Shown here piece after piece: positions 61,181 to 64,000 of a stretch of DNA of 64,000 nucleotides. Below the pieces are notes generated by a model that saw only the letters and a list, made by a program, of their open reading frames with translations, ran no database searches and had not been told where the DNA came from. Origin of the DNA: Chromobotia macracanthus (lineage: Eukaryota > Chordata > Actinopteri > Cypriniformes > Botiidae); assembly GCA_036877525.1 (NCBI GenBank), contig JAZGTH010000049.1:868001-932000 (forward strand), in the 5' to 3' direction. Position numbers and translations under genes: made by a program. Positions within the stretch are counted from its first letter, which is position 1, and every line of letters begins with the position of its first letter.

Positions 61181-61195
61181 CCTCTAGATGGCGCC
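61181..61195 (+). promoter_or_regulatory. CTCF/YY1-like motif 'cctctagatggcgcc'
   Basis: Fits the CTCF core variant with AGATGGCGC and also contains an ATGGC YY1 core. It lies 83-97 bp upstream of an exon-like ATG (61278), in a locally CpG-rich patch. Confidence 0.35.
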
Positions 61196-61277
61196 ATTCA
61201 ACTTCTCCAGTGTTTCTTATTTGAAAACAACTCTTCTTCCATTCATTTGTTTTTAGTTTTAAAAGTGTTCAATTGGC

Positions 61278-61430
61278 ATGACTTTCACAGAATTTGCGCC
61301 ACTTCAAGCACAAATACTGAAAAGTAAAGAGAAACTTGATACTTCATGTGAAGATCTGTGTGTTAAACACGGTTTCTCCACTAGAGCTTTGATGGATGAG
61401 CGCTTGAGCTCGAACCCTCCGCTGGAGCGG
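61278..61430 (+). CDS. Possible first coding exon of an unrecognised gene
   Basis: ATG opens 51 codons (MTFTEFAPLQAQILKSKEKL, DTSCEDLCVKHGFSTRALMD, ERLSSNPPLER) that end in phase 0 at a usable donor 'cgg|gttagt'. The composition is protein-like and helical. A CpG-rich patch with a CTCF/YY1-like site lies upstream, as expected for a promoter. I do not recognise the family and cannot find a convincing second exon; the next polypyrimidine-AG (about 62005) leads to a stop in the required frame. It could be a relic or a gene continuing past the window. Confidence 0.3.
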
Positions 61431-62668
61431 GTTAGTAAACGTGCCGCAGGCTTTAACTGTTTCTCAGGAAGGAGAACTGGTTTCAGTTTTTGGTGCTCTT
61501 TTACCTTTAGGCGAAGAATGCAACCAGATACAGTGTAGTTCAGGTTAGATTAGAAACAAATAAAAACACGCAGCAATTTCATGCAAATACTAATTCTAGA
61601 GCTTATGAACATTTTCTTGAAGATTATTTATGTTTTATATATTCAGTCCTGTATACTGTTAACTCTCTGGATGTTGGGTAACATACACTACAATTTATAC
61701 TGGGGTGAAGTAATGTCTTGTTAATGAACAGTTTTAGAAAATAAGTGAGTAAAAGATTATCATTGCTTAGACAAGGTTAATTAAAATTTGTTCAACTAAT
61801 TTTAATAATTACTTTTCCAAAAGATTTTGTATGAATCTTTGGAAAATTCCCATCAGGATCGTTTAAGATTTGGTCCGAAGACTTAATTGAATTGGTGCAG
61901 GATTCCTTTAGGATTTTTTATAGTAATTCTTTAGGTTTCTTTCAGTATGGTGTATTAATGAGTAATGTAACTGCTGTTTCTCTTGTTTTCCTAAAACAAA
62001 CTCAGACATCATGTCAGTGAAGGTATGTGTGCACAGCTACACTTAAATGCAAACGTTTAAAGATGCTTTCACGTCCCCAACGATTAAGCAATTACAGAAT
62101 ATTAAATCTGTAGCTGGACTGAATCATCAGATTGGGAAGAAACACCCGGATTAAAAACTGGAAAATTGAGTTTGGCAGTACGCGTAACGACATGTGCGCG
62201 ACTGCGCAATGGAGAGCTGTCGTTTGGACAGGTGTCTGGAGGAAGAACCTCTGCGAGGGTTTCACGCAATTTACTCCAAACATCAGATGAATGTGAAACG
62301 ACTTTTCCTCCAAAGTGATTTAGAGAATAAAACCTGCGCTCTTCTGAGGACTGACGCACGGACAAAAGTTGACTTTTCGTCAAATCCACGAAACCTTGTT
62401 GATCGATTTCGTTCTGTATGTTCTGAGAGTCAGATTAAAGAATAGGTGTATTGAAAATGTGGATTCTCAACGCGGTATAGCACTTTTGTATTTGATGCTT
62501 TGCTATTCCTGAACTCGTTCTTCACATGAGAGCTTGATCTCCAGTGTCTGGTGTGGGATTCACGTCTGTGATTGATTTGATCGGGAATACAACAGCGCTT
62601 GTCTAAATAATGACCGTCAGCTTGAGATACTGATAACTGGAGTTGAAGTGAAAAGACATTGGAGGACC
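61431..62668. other. No confirmed gene; one weak ORF
   Basis: Contains an open frame on + from ATG 62209 to TAG 62445 (78 aa, MESCRLDRCLEEEPLRGFHA ...). It has mixed composition, but I see no family or splice evidence. Otherwise it is AT-rich intergenic or intronic sequence. Confidence 0.4.
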
Positions 62669-62717
62669 ATGAAGACAGTTACATGTATTTGTGCCGTTTT
62701 GATCATCTGGAACTCAG
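62669..62717 (+). CDS. Possible signal-peptide exon
   Basis: ATG starts MKTVTCICAVLIIWNS: one Lys, then a hydrophobic core, then a small residue near a consensus phase-1 donor 'cag|gtgagc'. A phase-1 break just after a signal peptide is the usual layout of secreted or membrane immunoglobulin-family genes, which fish have in large numbers. A following exon is not certain: a possible acceptor at 62836 leads into ELVLMTDLQCVIQGDRQ and then straight into the CA repeat. The rest would lie beyond the repeat or the window. Confidence 0.3.
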
Positions 62718-62896
62718 GTGAGCATTTACTATTATAAATACATTGTTGGCGTATTTCTATTTGTGAAAAGAACGATTTGAAACCGTTTGCAAAATAAGTT
62801 GTGGACACGTTTAAAGTCGCCTGATATTACAGGCAGAACTGGTTCTCATGACAGACCTGCAGTGTGTGATTCAGGGTGACAGACAGGCGCTCCCTG

Positions 62897-62944
62897 CACA
62901 CACACACACACACACTCACACACACTCACTCACTCACACACACA

Positions 62945-62993
<49 letters not shown>

Positions 62994-63018
62994 ACTCACA
63001 CACACTCACACACACACA

Positions 63019-63053
<35 letters not shown>

Positions 63054-63415
63054 CACACACACACACACATACACACTCACACACACACACACACACACTC
63101 ACACACACACACATACACACACACACACACACACACATACACACACACACACACACATACACACTCACACACACACATACACACTCACACACACACACAT
63201 ACACACACATACACACTCACACACACACTCACATACACACTCACACACTCACATACACACTCACACACACATACACTCACACACACTCACACACACACAC
63301 ACTCACACACACTCACACACACACACACTCACTCACACACACTCACACACACACACACTACACACACACACACACTCACACACACACTCACACACACAAC
63401 ACACACACACACACT
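62897..63415 (+). repeat. CA microsatellite, about 520 bp, with CACT and CATA variants
   Basis: (CA)n broken at short intervals by 'cactcaca' and 'cataca' variants that form local higher-order patterns. The His/Thr frames are artefacts. Confidence 0.97.
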
Positions 63416-63719
63416 CTGTGTTCTTCATCAAATGTGTTGGAGGGTTTCTCATTACTGTTCTGTCAGTGCTTCTACATTTACACTCAGCACAATCCACAGA
63501 AATCTGCAGTTCTTCATTCTCTGAGCACTGACTCTGTATGTAATTTGGACCAATTCAACAATCCTTGGTATATATTAGACTGCAGTTTGTGTATTAAGTT
63601 CTTTGTTTTTGTGCAGGTTGGTTCATTTAGATCTGAGGGAGAAGAGTATTGAATATCTCAAAAACAATGACAATAAACACAATGCTTTCATCAATAGACA
63701 TAATACCTTAAATATGCAT

Positions 63720-63905
63720 GATATTAGAAGTGGACCGGTTATGCCAATACCAATACAAAAGGTGGGAAAACAGGCAGATAATGGATTGCACTATATTGTT
63801 TGTATATATTGTAAATATATTTTCTTCTACTTATTTTTTATTCTGTTACTGCATGCAGAGTGGAAAGCAAAGAATTTCATTGCACAGGGGACAATAAAGG
63901 CTTTC
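63720..63905 (+). mobile_element. Possible LINE 3' tail
   Basis: Ends in 'aatttcattgcacagggg' followed by 'acaataaagg', the style of 3' end seen in fish L2-like LINEs ('aatttcactgca ... gacaataaag'). No reverse-transcriptase frame is present. A gene's own poly(A) site is an alternative reading. Confidence 0.3.
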
Positions 63906-64000
63906 ACACTTCAAATAACATATTTATAAAAATGTTATACTCCAAAGAAAGCTCTAAATACCGCTGCATGTTCTGAACCTTAAACCCGAGTGTCTGCCAC

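Noticed and set aside
62848..63652. His/Thr ORFs of more than 220 codons
   Set aside because: Translation of the CA repeat. Only the short unique part before it is considered, as a possible second exon.

Overview
The window is vertebrate nuclear DNA, almost certainly from a teleost and probably an ostariophysan. Genes are split by GT-AG introns, and the proteins read as vertebrate orthologues. The dispersed repeats (a TTAA-ended palindromic element near 41.6 kb, an 'aacaatgaacaa'-type repeat near 43.7 kb, a 'gagcaagacacc ... gggttaaatgcagagg' repeat near 55.4 kb) are of kinds I know from cyprinid-like fish genomes. Species cannot be named from the sequence.

Layout. 1-345: flank with a possible transposon fragment. 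346-6966: about 48 head-to-tail copies of a 139-bp AT-rich satellite. 6967-7208: short CpG-rich promoter/5'UTR butted against the satellite. 7209-32916: mllt3 (AF9), 13 coding exons, 572 aa, with the reader (YEATS) and C-terminal partner-binding (AHD) domains intact; its introns hold a 1.34-kb CT tract and several simple repeats, and its 3'UTR a 260-bp GT tract. 32917-44834: 3'UTR and a gene-poor spacer with a strong CTCF-like site and two mobile-element remnants. 44835-49349: one 1504-codon exon, the C4orf54 orthologue, followed by a probable 3'UTR intron. 56602-59604: trmt10a, 7 coding exons, 332 aa, a tRNA m1G9 methyltransferase with one GC-AG intron and a MITE-like element in intron 5. 59605-64000: no complete gene; two exon-like starts, a 520-bp CA tract and a LINE-like tail.

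All three genes are on the + strand and have unrelated jobs: transcription elongation (mllt3), an uncharacterised vertebrate protein (C4orf54) and tRNA modification (trmt10a). C4orf54 and TRMT10A are near neighbours on human 4q23, whereas human MLLT3 is on 9p21, so the spacer at 33-44 kb is a synteny junction relative to human; MTTP, which lies between the other two in human, is absent here. I found no convincing new biological system. The points most worth checking are the satellite array next to the mllt3 promoter, the ENL-type exon in mllt3, the synteny junction with its CTCF-like site, and the tandem repeats at the starts of C4orf54 and trmt10a.
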